A stretch of DNA of 64,000 bases, from assembly GCA_037974665.1 (NCBI GenBank), contig CM075764.1:80499825-80563824 (forward strand). Reading direction: 5' to 3'. This DNA is from Ehretia macrophylla. Its lineage: Eukaryota > Streptophyta > Magnoliopsida > Boraginales > Ehretiaceae. Below are positions 32,985-43,447 of the stretch, piece by piece. Below the pieces are notes generated by a model. The model was not told the origin of the DNA and did no database searches. It saw only the letters and a list, made by a program, of their open reading frames with translations. The position numbers and the translations under genes are program-made. How positions within the stretch are numbered: position 1 is the stretch's first letter; each line of letters begins with the position of its first letter.

Positions 32985-33927
32985 CATGTTGAGTTTGCAT
33001 GGTATGCCTAGGACAATTGTTTCAGATCGTGATGCTAAGTTCTTAAGTTACTTTTGGAAGACTTTGTGGGGCAAGCTAGGGACAAAACTTTTGTTTTCTA
33101 CAACTTGTCATCGTCAAACTGATGGTCAAACAGAAGTAGTTAATAGGACTTTATCTTCATTATTGAGGGCTATCATAAGTTACATTAAGACTTGGGAAGA
33201 TTGTTTACCACATGTTGAGTTTGCATATAACTGTACTGTTCATTCTGCTACTAAGCTTTCACCTTTTGAAATTGTTTATGGTTTTAATCCTTTAACTCCT
33301 TTGGATTTATCACCTTTACCTGTGTCTGAGCATGTGAACTTAGATGGTAAGAAGAAGGCAGAATTTGTGAAACAACTCCATGAGCGAGCACGCCTCAACA
33401 TAGAGAGAAGAACTGAGCAATATATCAAGCAAGCTAGAAAGGGACGTCGCAAGCTGGTCTTTGAGCCTGGAGATTGGGTGTGGGTACACATGAGGAAAGA
33501 AAGATTTCCAGCACAACGACGTTCTAAGTTGCTACCTAGAGGAGATGGTCCTTTTCAAGTCCTCGAGCGGATCAATGACAATGCCTACAGACTTGATTTG
33601 CCAGGTGAGTACAATGTTAGTGCTACTTTCAATGTTACTGATTTAAGTCCTTTTGATGTAGGTGACGATTTGAGGGCAAATCCTTCTTAAGAGGAGGGGA
33701 ATGATGAGGACATCAAGGCTGCTAGGAGTGTTCCATATTCAATGCAAGTGCCTGTTGGTCCAGTGACAAGAGCTCGCGCTAAATGGTTCAAGGAAGAGCT
33801 GAATAATTTGGCTGAGAAAGTTCTACAACAAGAGGAAAGTGTGTTGGCTAGTAGAGATGAAGAAAGGCTGGTGTTACTCCTCCAAGTAGAGCCACAAGAA
33901 AGCCAACTAGGAGTCCACATTCATTGA
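32985..33927 (+). pseudogene. CRM copy 2 integrase C-half and C-terminal TRARAK region
   Basis: Resumes at [17 protein letters not shown] (second catalytic Asp), [13 protein letters not shown] with the catalytic Glu, [30 protein letters not shown] and [15 protein letters not shown] stop TAA at 33688-33690 (CAA in copy 1) interrupts it. The final TRARAKWFKEEL region lies within the 3' LTR and ends at 33927. The zinc domain and first catalytic Asp are deleted. Confidence 0.87.
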
Positions 33928-34627
33928 ACCATTTGGGCGAATTTTCCAGCAAAGATTCAAGTCAAGATTCTATTTTCAAGATTCAAGAACTTCAAGATTC
34001 TTCAAGAAGTTTCAAGAAGATTCGAAGATTTAGTCAAGATTTGATTTCTTTATAATTCTATCCTAGTTTTAGTTTAATTCCCTATGGACGAATTTAGGTG
34101 TTCACACTAGGAAAAAGACTTTCTTGGGCTGCAAGATTAGGTGTTCACACTAGAAAGGAGCTTTTCTTGGGCTGCAAGTTTGCTTCCTTTTTAGTTACTA
34201 TTCACGTGAATAGTTAATAGGAGTCTTTTCTTGGTCTCCACGTTTGTTTCCTTTGACCTAGTTACTATTCACATTTTTCTATTTCAGCTAGGGTTTAGGA
34301 GTCTTTTCTAATTAGGAAACTTATTTGTTCTTTGCCTATATAAGGCTGATTTGCAAGAAATAAAAGTGAGACAACTTTGATATTAAATTTGTGAGATTAT
34401 GCTCCTTAAGTTCTCAAGAACTTTTTTGAACTTATCAAGATTATTCTTGTGGTGTTCAACTCCGACTTATCAAGCGGATTTCCATCCCCGTTTGTGGCGT
34501 CTTCACTATACCAAGGTTCTTGCTTTGCTAAGCAACGGGTCACGGTTCCATCCATTCCTGAAATGTCTTGGGGTCGTTTGCCATATTTGGTGTTGGGTCG
34601 CGTCACATGTTGGCGTGGTTCGTATCA
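33702..34627 (+). repeat. CRM copy 2 3' LTR (long type), 926 bp
   Basis: TGATGAGGACATC to GGTTCGTATCA, followed by the target duplication ATGGA. The first 226 bases code the end of pol. A TATA box lies at 34336-34345. Blocks near 34110-34260 carry repeated CTTGGGCTGCAAG and TACTATTCACGTGAATAG motifs typical of this family. Confidence 0.92.
34336..34345 (+). promoter_or_regulatory. TATA box of CRM-like LTR
   Basis: CTATATAAGG about 280 bases before the LTR end. The same box occurs in the solo LTR (about 53100-53108) and, reversed, at 12551-12560. Conservation among copies supports a promoter role. Confidence 0.6.
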
Positions 34628-35888
34628 ATGGAAGCGTGAAACAACCGATTTCCCCCTTTAACCCCTTTATAACACAAGCCATTTTCCTTTCAAACTCATG
34701 TTATTGTTCTAGATTAGTAAGCGGCCTATTCCATGATTCTAATTAACTCATTAGGTACCCTTAGGACCCTCGAAGTTACCCATTTACCCGCATTTAGCAC
34801 AAAAGTCCCAATTTTCCTCTTATGACTTTGTACTACACGTACCTCAACCAGGACTCAAACGAAAGTTAGCAAACCTTGTTTAGAACCTATATAGCCTAAG
34901 AATACCAAATATGAAGGCCAAATTAACCCGAATTTGCGATAACCCCGAAACCCACCCCTTTCAAAAAGTTGCCTAATTCATGCTTTTGTTAAGTTATGAG
35001 CAATTAAACCCTACGGGGCCTTTACACTACCTTCATTAGCACCTAAGGCATCTATTTGGACCATTGAATCAAACTATAAGGTTCGATTTCACAAAACCCT
35101 AGAAATTTCGTCACTATTCATGCCATACAATCAACGAATGAATTCAACCGTTTAAACTACGAAACAATAGCATAATTGTGGTCTCTACTACTTGTATACA
35201 ACATATATTATCATATTTGAGCATTTCATAATCATTTAGTAGCAAATCTACAAAATCAAGAAAAATGTCACATTTCTAATGTGCAATGTACAACCATGAA
35301 ATCCCTCACCTATAGTGCGTAAAAGCTCGAGGAAGGCTAGTGAACACCCTAATCTACTTGTACCTAGCTTGGCTTGGCTTGGAATAGAGATTTGAAGAGC
35401 CAAAATTCGTCCTCTAGCACAAGAAGGGCTGTTGGGTTCTGCTCCTATTTTCAGCTTTTATTATTATTATTATTATTATTGTGTCATGTTAAGCTTATGT
35501 GTGTGTGAGTTGAGTATATTAAGTGTGGGGTCAAGTTAGGTGTATGTAATGTCCATAAAAATAAGTCTAGTTAGCTTAAAAACGAGTCTAAATGTGCATT
35601 AATTAGGTTAGCTAACTAAAACATAAAGTTTCACTACGTAACACTATTCACTAGTTCGATAAAACATTTTCTAAACACATGCTCCTAACGCTCTTAGCTC
35701 AAATGTACATTTTTTTCATTCCTAAAACATTTAATATGATTTTAAAAAAATGCTAATTCGAAGAAAATAAACAGTTGAAAAATGTCATGAATAGTAATCA
35801 TGTAAAGCAGTAAGTAAATCACAGTAAAAATGCGCAAATAGTGGATGCAACAGTAGTTAAATGTACTGCTAAGTTCTTAGGCGTCACA
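34628..35888 (-). repeat. 3' LTR of element B, proximal segment
   Basis: Read on the minus strand it starts TGTGACGCCTAAG at 35888 and matches 47426-46210 of the 5' LTR. ATGGA at 34628-34632 is the right CRM target duplication. It carries a (TTA)n run at about 35457-35480. Non-coding. Confidence 0.88.
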
Positions 35889-36911
35889 CCATGCCCAATT
35901 AGACCTTTCCGATGAGAGATTTTCATAAATACTCGATCACCTAAGGCAAACTCCAAATCTCGACGACATCTATTTGCATAACTCTTCTGCTAACTTTGTG
36001 CTGTAAGCATTCTCCTTTTTATAAGCTGCACATTATCAATCATTATGTTCATCTTAGGCAATAGAGTAGGGTCGATAGTCTTCATCTCACCAACCTCATC
36101 CCAATAAAGAGGGGATCTGCATTTACACCCATAAAGTGTCTCATACAGTGCCATACCAATAGTAGCTTGATAACTATTGTTATAGGCAAATTCTGCGAGT
36201 GGCAAATATTTCTCCCAACTCTTACCGAAGTCCATAATACAAGCTCGGAACATATCTTCGAGGATTAGAATAGTTCTTTCAGATGTCCGTCTGAGGGTGA
36301 TAAGCAGTACTGAAGTTCAAAGTCGTGCCCAAAGCTTTCTGAATCTTCTGCCAGAACTGAGATATGAATCTGGGATCTCTGTCTGACACAATACTCTTTG
36401 GAATCCCATGAAGTCTGACAATATGCTCAACATATAACTCAACTAGCTTGTCAAGAGAATCAATTTTCTTTGTGGCAGTGAAATGAGAAGTCTTAGTCAA
36501 TCTGTCAACGACTACCCAAACGAAATCATTACCCTTCGAAGATCTCGGCAAGTCTGAGACGAAATCCATAGTAATATGGTCCTATTTCCAGTCAGGAATA
36601 GCCAAAGGCTATAACAACCCTGCAGGTCTCTAATGCTCCACTGTAACTTTCTGACATGTAAAGCATCTAGCAACATAGTCGGCAATCTCTCTCTTCATGT
36701 TGTTCCACCATAAGTTTTGTTTCAGATCCCTGTACATCTTTGTATTACCTGGATGGATAGTATATCTGGAATTGTGTGCCTCAGCAAGTATGTCCTTCTT
36801 CAAGGCTGGCTCACTCAGAATATAGATTATACCTTTGAATTTAAGAATGCCATCATTATGCAGTTTGAAATCCAACTCTTCCCTTTTAGACTTCTCTAAG
36901 ATTTTCAACAA
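35889..36911 (-). pseudogene. integrase of element B
   Basis: From 36911: HNSRYTIHPGNTKMYRDLK and CFTCQKVTVEH (zinc region), then 36569-36279 MDFVSDLPRSSKG, VVVDRLTKTSHF, VSDRDPRFISQFW, YHPQTD, then 36253-35990 [18 protein letters not shown] and [15 protein letters not shown]. Three frames separated by stops. It ends at KISHRKGLIGHG and joins the LTR directly at 35888, so the integrase C-terminus and polypurine tract are deleted. Confidence 0.87.
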
Positions 36912-37108
36912 TTGAGAATCAGTCTATTGAGCTTCTCTAATCCTGGATAATAAAAGAGATCGAATCTGCAAACTAGCGAATTGAATACCAGAATTTGAAG
37001 TTTTGGGCTTCCATAAGCACAGTTCTTCCATGAATTCCCAATTTTTTTATAATCAAACTAGCAACGGTAGCCTTTCGGCTCAAAGCATCTGCAACAATAT
37101 TGGCCTTA
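36912..37108 (-). pseudogene. RNase H end and linker of element B (part after LINE D)
   Basis: Reads KANIVADALSRKATVASLIIKKLG, the end of RNase H, which continues the domain interrupted at 40455. The first bases (about 37094-37108) are the left copy of the LINE D target duplication AACAATATTGGCCTTA. Confidence 0.8.
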
Positions 37109-37326
37109 ACGTAATCACAATATAAACAAAATTTAGGAAATACAATACGGAAGAGAGAGAAAATTATCTCCCTTCTCTCTAGAACCCACACCTTTTTTTT
37201 CTTTTTTTTTCATCTTGCGGTCCCTTGAGCACCATTCACCACCGTTACCAGCCCATCACCACCCCCTAACCACTCACAAACAGCCCTCAACCTTCAACCA
37301 TTACGCACCTCAAGCATAAACAGATC

Positions 37327-38778
37327 ATGGGAAAGAATAAGAAGAAGAAGTCTCCCACTTCTTCTTCTTCACCTAAGCCCAAAAATAGCCCTAAATCACC
37401 ATCCAAAGATTTAGCTACCAAGCCCAAGGCTAAGCACATTTGTTTTGATGAGAAGGAAGAAGACTCCCCTTCATCGTGTTCTGTTTCATCACGCCCTAAT
37501 GTGCATGCTAGAAAGGAGTTATGTCGCGGTTCTCCTAATCATTTTAATGCTGAAAACGTCAATGATAAAACCCATTAAGCCTATGCTAAAATGCATGAAG
37601 CATCTTCTGATTCGGATGAAGCCAACTCGTTTGATAATGAAGAAGATTATAACAAGGATGTTAACTAGAAAACTCAGCCTGATGTTAATGGCAATGAATT
37701 GGCTCAACAGCAAGTTGCTCACTCGGTCTCTAACAAAACTGGAAGCTATGGTGAAGACAAGAGTACTCATGTTGAAGTTAATCCACATGTTATGCACGTC
37801 AATGAGGAGAGAAAAACTTGCTTTGTTTCAACAGGTTATGCTTTTAGGGAACGCTTCAGCCTAGAAGACATCCAATCGATTGTGCAAAAACCCATCCCTT
37901 CTGAGATGGCCACTGAACTTTCATTGCCCGTTACTGCGGATGAAATCAAAGTCACTATGTTCAGCTTACCCAGCAATAAAAGCCCTGGCCTGGACGGTTT
38001 CACATCTCATTTTTACAGAAGTGCCTGGTCCATTGTCGGAGGAGATGTTATTGCTGCTATTCAATCCTTTTTTCGCTCATCTTCCCTCCTTAATGAAGTC
38101 AATTCTACTTTCATTGCTTTGGTCCCTAAAGTTACTAACCCTTGCATGGTTAAAGATTTCAGGCCTATCTCTTGCTGCAATACCATTTACAAATGCATTT
38201 CTAAGATCCCGGCCAATTGCATTAAACGGTGTCTGCCTCTCATCATTTCTGGGAACCAATCTGCGTTTGTTGAAAAGAGGCTCATTTTGGAGAATATCCT
38301 AATCGCTCAAGACATCGTCAGAGGCTATAATAGGAAGAACTCAGCTCCACGATGTACTCTTAAGGTTGATCTTATGAAGGCTTTTGAAACACTTCATTGG
38401 GATTTTGTTCTTTTAGTTTTGCAGGCCTTCGGCTTTCCCACTGTCTTCATCAATTGGATCAGCTGCTATATCTCTTCCCCTCGGTTTTCGGCCTCAATCA
38501 ACGGTAGTCCTGAGGGTTACTTCCGAGGTACCAATGGTGGTAGACAAGGGGACCCTATCTCACCATATCTCTTTGTCATTGCCATGGAGGTTCTCACTTG
38601 TATGCTTAACATCTTGGCTTCGAAAAGCAACTTTGGCTTCCACCCTCGCTACTCTAAGATGAAGCTCAACCACCTTTGTTTTGCGGATGATCTCCTTCTC
38701 TTTTGTAAGGCAGACCCCACTACTATTCTTGAGTTTGTCAACACCCTTAGTACCTTTTTATCAACTATCTGGTCTTAA
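37327..38778 (+). pseudogene. LINE D fused ORF1 N-terminus and ORF2 RT
   Basis: ATG 37327 opens a Lys/Ser-rich start (GKNKKKKSPTSSSS) like that of other ORF1 proteins. In the same frame, after stops at 37577 (TAA) and 37666 (TAG), it passes into FRERFSLEDIQSIVQKPIP of ORF2. RT motifs follow: GLDGFTSHFY, DFRPISCCNTIYKCIS, LKVDLMKAFETLHWDF, GGRQGDPISPYLF and catalytic FADDLLLF at about 38680. It ends by frameshift at 38778. The junction near 37845 keeps the frame. Confidence 0.85.
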
Positions 38779-40203
38779 GTTTAACCCTGATAAGAATGAA
38801 GTCTTCTTCGGAGGTGGTACCCCTATTCTCCGTTAATCCATTATTGCTTTACTGGGTTTCAAGGAAGGGAAGCTCCTTGTCTGTTATTTGGGTGTCCCTC
38901 TTATCTCTAGCATGCTTCATAGGCATGATTGTCAAAATTTGATTGATAAAATTTCGAGGAGGAATGATCATTGGACTGCAGGAAAGCTTCAGCTTATTAA
39001 GTCCATCCTCAACCATATGCACCTTTACTGGGCTTCTGTTCTCTTTATTCCTAAGGGCACACTTGTTGAGATTGAGCGAAAATTCACTACTTTCCTCTGG
39101 AGAGGCACGGGCCATAAAGTCTCCTGGAGCAATATCTGTAAACCTTTCAATGAAGGAGGGCTAGGTCTTAGAAGTCTTGATGAAATCAACCGTGCTACTT
39201 TTCTTAAACTTTTTTGGAGGTTGTACTCGTTGAGAGACTCCATTTGGAGTCGTTGGGTCTGGATTAACCATATCAAAGACAAATGTATCTGGACCATGAG
39301 TATCCCAGCAGACACTAGTTGGACTTGGAGAAATCTCCTTCTGTTGCGTCCCGTTGTTAAAGAGCTTATTACCCATAAAATTGGTAATGGCAAGAATTCC
39401 TTTTTTTGGCATGGCAATTGGTACCCTAGTGGCATTCTTGCAACTTTCTTTGGAGTTGATGTGTTTTACCCTCCCTGGCATGCAAGAGTTTTTGATGTGA
39501 TCGTCAATAATGGTTGGAACTGGCCTTTTCACACTCTGGATATTGCAAATTTAGACCCTTCTGCCAATCTTCTCCCGAGTAGCCCTAATTGTTTTGATAC
39601 ATTTATTTGGAAGCTCACAATTGGTAGCTCCTTCTCTTTTCATAAAGCTTGGAATCATATTAGAGAAAAAAGACCAACCAATAACTGGTCATCAATCGCT
39701 TGGTTCTCTCGTAACATCCCCCGACACAGTTTCATTACTTGGTTGTCCTGTCTTGATCACCAACCTACAAGATATCGGCTTCTTTGTTGGGGTACTATCT
39801 CCCATGCTCACTGCATCTTCTGCCATCAAGGACTTGAAACTCGCGATCACCTGTTCTTTGAATGTTGCTTCACCAAAAGAATTTGGAAGGGAGGTTTGCA
39901 ATTTCTTTTTATTGACGCACATATGTTTTCCTTTGCTGATATTCTTATACTTCACCAATCTTTTGCAGGTTCAGGAAACATTAGGGAATACATGTTTCGC
40001 TTGCTCTTCTGTGCTTCTATTTACCACATTTGGACATAAAGGAACTAAAGGTTGTTCCAGAATACTGCATCCACAGAGGAAGAAATCATTTCCAATATCA
40101 AAGATGAAGTGCTGACTAAGACTAAGGTTGGAAGCGGTTTCAAGGACTCATCATTCAATCGTCACTTTGTGGCGCGTGCATCAATTGATATCCTACTTAC
40201 CTA
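38779..40203 (+). pseudogene. LINE D ORF2 C-terminal part (thumb, zf-RVT)
   Basis: After the frameshift: HLSGLKFNPDKNEVFFGGG, a stop at ~38834, then open 38888-40039: GVPLISSMLHRHDCQNLIDKISRR, LQLIKSILNH, FLWRGTGHKVSWSNICKP, WVWINHIKDKCIW, FSFHKAWNHIREK, RHSFITWLSCLDH, a zf-RVT-like CIFCHQGLETRDHLFFEC. Stops at 40038 and 40050, then a degraded end to 40203. About 15 bases are missing in the DHWT-AGKLQL segment. Confidence 0.87.
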
Positions 40204-40454
40204 AAGTGTTGCCTGCGTGCAACTTTGATTTTATTTTTACTTAGTTTTTCTTTTCGTTTCTTTTAGTTTATTGTTGCCTGTGTGCAATTTGTTGTTATTA
40301 TCTTCTGTTTCATGTGGTGATTTTGTTCACGCATGTTTGATTGCCTACGGGCTTGTATATTCCTTGTAATCTCTTTTCTTCTTTTATAAAATCCATTCTT
40401 GCTACCCAGCAAAAAAAAAAAATCCATTCTTGCAGACCCAGCAAAAAAAAAAAA

Positions 40455-41247
40455 CAATATTGGCCTTACCTGAAAGATAATTAATAGTGCAGTTGTAGTC
40501 CTCAAGTAATTCCAGCCAACGCCTCTGCCTCATGTTCAACTCTTTCTATGAAAACAGATACTTCAGGCTCTTATGATCTGTGAAGATTTCAAACTTGTTG
40601 CCCCCGAGATAATGACGTCATTTCTTTAATACAAGAATAATAGCTGTGAGCTGAAGATCGTGTGTCAGATAGTTAAGTTCATAAGGCTTCAATTTCCTGG
40701 AGCCATATGCAATAACCTTTCCATTCTGCATCAATACACAGCCCAAACCCTCCTTAAAAGCATCACTATAGATTACCAGATTATCAGTACCTTCAGGCAA
40801 ACCAAGAATAGGAGCTATGGTTAACCTATTCTTTAATTCCTGGAAGCTAGCCTCACACTTATCATTCCAGTCAAACACAGTTTTCTTCTGAGTAAGCTGA
40901 GTCAAAGGCCCGGCAATTTGAGAAAAGTCCTTGACAAATCTTCGATAATACCCTGCTAAGCCAAGAAAACTACGGATCTCTGTAACAGTTTCAGGTCGTT
41001 TCCAAGCTAATACAACCTCAATCTTCGCTCGATCAACAGAAATACCATCCTGCGAGATAATATGACCAAGAAAAACAACTTGCTTTAACCAGAATTCACA
41101 TTTCCTAAACTTTACAAATAATTTGTGCTCTTGGAGAGTCTGTAACACAATCCTAAGATGTTGTTCCTGCTCGGCCTCAGATTTAGAATACACAAGGATA
41201 TCATCAATAAAGATAACGAGTTCTAAAAGCAATTTTAGGCACATCAT
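40455..41247 (-). pseudogene. RT C-half and RNase H of element B
   Basis: From 41247: catalytic [10 protein letters not shown] (about 41212-41180), [29 protein letters not shown], then RNase [16 protein letters not shown] (DAS changed to DAF), [19 protein letters not shown] stop at 40618 replaces the Trp of KKWRHYL; homology continues (FEIFTDHKSLKYLFS, NMRQRRWLELLEDY) to the LINE D insertion at 40455. Confidence 0.87.
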
Positions 41248-41640
41248 CTTTCTTAATCCTCAACTGATAATAACCCTGCCTCAGATCGAATTTAGAAAAT
41301 ACCCTAGCGCCCTACAACTGATCAAATAACTCTTCAATTAAAGGCAATGGATATTTGTTTTTGATAGTATCCTGGTTAAGACCCCGATAGTCAATATATA
41401 AGCGAAATAGTATCCTGGTTAAGACCCCGATAGTCAATATATAAGCGAAAAGATCCATCCTTCTTCTTAACAAATAGAACTAGTGCACCCCAAGGTGAAG
41501 AACTCGGTTGAATGAATCCCTTCTCAAGCAAGCCCTGCAATTGAACTTTCAATTCCTGCAATTCAGGTGGAGCCATTCTATACGGAGTCCTAGAGATAGG
41601 TGCAGTCCCCGGTAATAAGTCAATCATGAACTCTATCCCT
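41248..41640 (-). pseudogene. RT N-half of element B, with deletion and 43-bp tandem duplication
   Basis: Reads [39 protein letters not shown] and [12 protein letters not shown] perfect 43-base direct repeat (41364-41406 and 41407-41449) breaks the frame. After it come [18 protein letters not shown] and AFRT; then about 100 bases (the MPFGLTNAP region) are missing before the catalytic FIDD box. Confidence 0.85.
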
Positions 41641-42593
41641 CAACCAGGCGGTAAACCAGGTAATTCCTTTGGAAAAACCCCCCAGAAGCTCTCTCACAAT
41701 AGGCACATCATTCAATTTCAATTTGTCCCCAGGTTGGTTAATTAAATATGCAAGATAAGCCTCACAACCTTTGCTCAACAGTTTTGATGCTTTAATAAAA
41801 GAAATTATATGAGTTCCAGTTGATTTTCTACTTCCAACTATTTCAATTACAGGTTGGTCGGGCATTTCTAGTTTCACAATCTTCTTTCTACAATCAAGTT
41901 GTGCATAATATCTTCCCAACCAATCCATCCCCAATATAATTTCAAAGTCGTGGAAGGGTAGAATAATCAAATCAGTAGGAAATACATGACCCTCAATAAA
42001 AATATTATAGGCTTTACAAATAGATTTGGTAACAAACTTCGGACCCATAGGTGTATAAACCACAATCTCATGCAACAATTTATCATGTTTCAATTTAGCA
42101 TTTTGTGCACAAATAGGAGTAATAAATGAATGAGTAGCCCCGGAGTCAATTAAAACTTTAACCGACTGATCATTAAGAAGAAAAGTACATTCTACCACCA
42201 CAGTCGTATCCAGAAGCTCATCTGCATTCAAAGCAAATACTCGGGCCTGCCCTTTTGGTGCTGGTGCTGTAGCTGGTGCCCTGGTATGAAAACTCTGACC
42301 AAATGTCTGACCCCTGGTGTTCTTGAATTTCAAGTAGTCCTTAACCCAGTGCAAGTCACTCCCGCAACCTGTACACCTGTTCAACTTCCTCCAGCAATTC
42401 TCCTCTGTGTGGCCCTGATGCTGACAGAAGCTGCACTGCTGGTGACGTCTTAGAGCAGTGCCTCTCGAAGGAGCTCTATAAGAAGAAGTAGCTGAACTAC
42501 CCTGCTATGATCGTGTTGCCGCTAGACGAGGCTGACCCTGATTCTGACTCTGTACTGGTCATGCTTGAGTCTGAGTAGGGCCGGTATACTCTG
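41620..42593 (-). pseudogene. gag C-terminus (knuckles) and protease of element B
   Basis: 42593-42385 holds the Gln-rich tail and first knuckle (CSFCQHQGHTEENC-like, with stops). The frame 42384-41620 starts in the second knuckle (CTGCGSDLHWVKDC-type, last Cys changed) and covers the protease: DSGATHSFITP (about 42150-42118), ILGMDWLGRYYAQLDCR, and the linker to RT. It is open for 254 codons, and the catalytic Asp is intact. Confidence 0.85.
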
Positions 42594-43447
42594 TAATGAG
42601 GACATCAAGCCTATACAAATTGTTCAAGAAAGAGCCACGAAAGAGACAGGAATTAGACGTCCACATTCGTTAAACCGTCCACATTCATTGAATCGTCCAT
42701 GTTCATTGAACCATTTATTTGGATGAATTTTCCAGCAAAGATTCAAGTCAAGATTCTATTTTCAAGATTCAAGAACTTCAAGATTCTTCAAGAAGTTTCA
42801 AGAAGATTTGAAGATTTGGTCAAGATTTGATTTCTTTGTAATTCTATCTTAGTTTGAGTTTTAGTTTAATTTGAATTCTAGTTTATTGCCTAGAGTCCAA
42901 TATGGACAAAATTAGGTGTTCACACTAGGAAGGAGTCTTTCTTGGGCTCCAAGAAAAGGAGACTTTCTTGGGCTCCAAGGAAAGGAGTCTTTCTTGGGCT
43001 CCAAGTCTACTTCTTTGACCTAGTTACTATTCACGTCACTATTCATGTTAGGGTTTAGGAGTTCTTTTCCAAATAGGAAACTTATTTATTCTTTACATAG
43101 ATAAGGCTGATTGTCATGAAATAAAAGTAAGATGTTTTTTACTATTAAATTGTGAGATTATTCTCCTTGAGTTCTCCAAGAAACTCTTTCGAACTTATCA
43201 CAGGATTCCTTGTGGCGTTCAACCTCGACTTATCAAGCAGATTTACATCCCCGTTTGTGGCATCTTCACAATACCAAGGTTCTTGCTTTGCTAAGTAACA
43301 AGTCGCGGTTTCCATCATTCTCACTATACCAAGGTTCTTGCTTTGCCAAGCAAAGGGTCGCGGTTTCCATCATTCTTGAAAAGATCTTGGGTTTGTTTTA
43401 CCATTCTTGGTATTGGGTCTCGGCACATGTTGACCAGGTTCATATCA
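42594..43447 (+). mobile_element. CRM-like solo LTR in gag of element B, target duplication CTCTG
   Basis: Single LTR of 854 bp, TAATGAGGACATC (first G of TG mutated or lost) to GGTTCATATCA, with perfect duplications CTCTG at 42589-42593 and 43448-43452. It interrupts the Gln-rich part of gag, which resumes on both sides. The pol-coding start is mostly deleted (only ~60 degraded bases). It carries a duplicated CTATACCAAGGTTCTTGC-type block near 43270-43370, shared with the solo LTR at 52665. It formed by LTR-LTR recombination after insertion. Confidence 0.92.

Larger units (their letters stand above)
27373..34627 (+). mobile_element. CRM-like chromovirus copy 2, with LINE C inside, target duplication ATGGA
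   Basis: Inserted in the 3' LTR of element B. A perfect 5-bp duplication ATGGA stands at 27368-27372 and 34628-34632. 5' LTR start 27373-27690; LINE C 27691-30672; then gag from 30673, protease, RT, partial integrase and 3' LTR 33702-34627. The rest of the 5' LTR, the primer-binding site and the gag N-terminus are missing at the LINE junction. About 1.1 kb of RNase H and integrase is deleted near 32977. By eye I count about a dozen differences in ~320 aligned bases between the two LTR starts. Confidence 0.9.
37109..40454 (+). mobile_element. LINE D, both ends present, large internal deletion
   Basis: Inserted in RNase H of element B. The duplication AACAATATTGGCCTTA stands at 37093-37108 and about 40453-40468 (the leading A residues merge with poly(A)). 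It has a 5' leader (37109-37326, TCTCTC-containing), an ORF1 N-terminus (37327), a direct jump to the RT part of ORF2 near 37845, and an ORF2 end at 40203. The poly(A) end is doubled: a ~32-base unit ATCCATTCTTGC...CCAGCA(n) occurs twice (about 40389-40421 and 40422-40454). The endonuclease and most of ORF1 are missing. Confidence 0.88.

Noticed and set aside
37445-37864. Met/Leu-rich open frame in another phase over the LINE D ORF1 start
   Set aside because: Shadow of the Lys/Ser-rich ORF1 frame and downstream sequence; no family resemblance.
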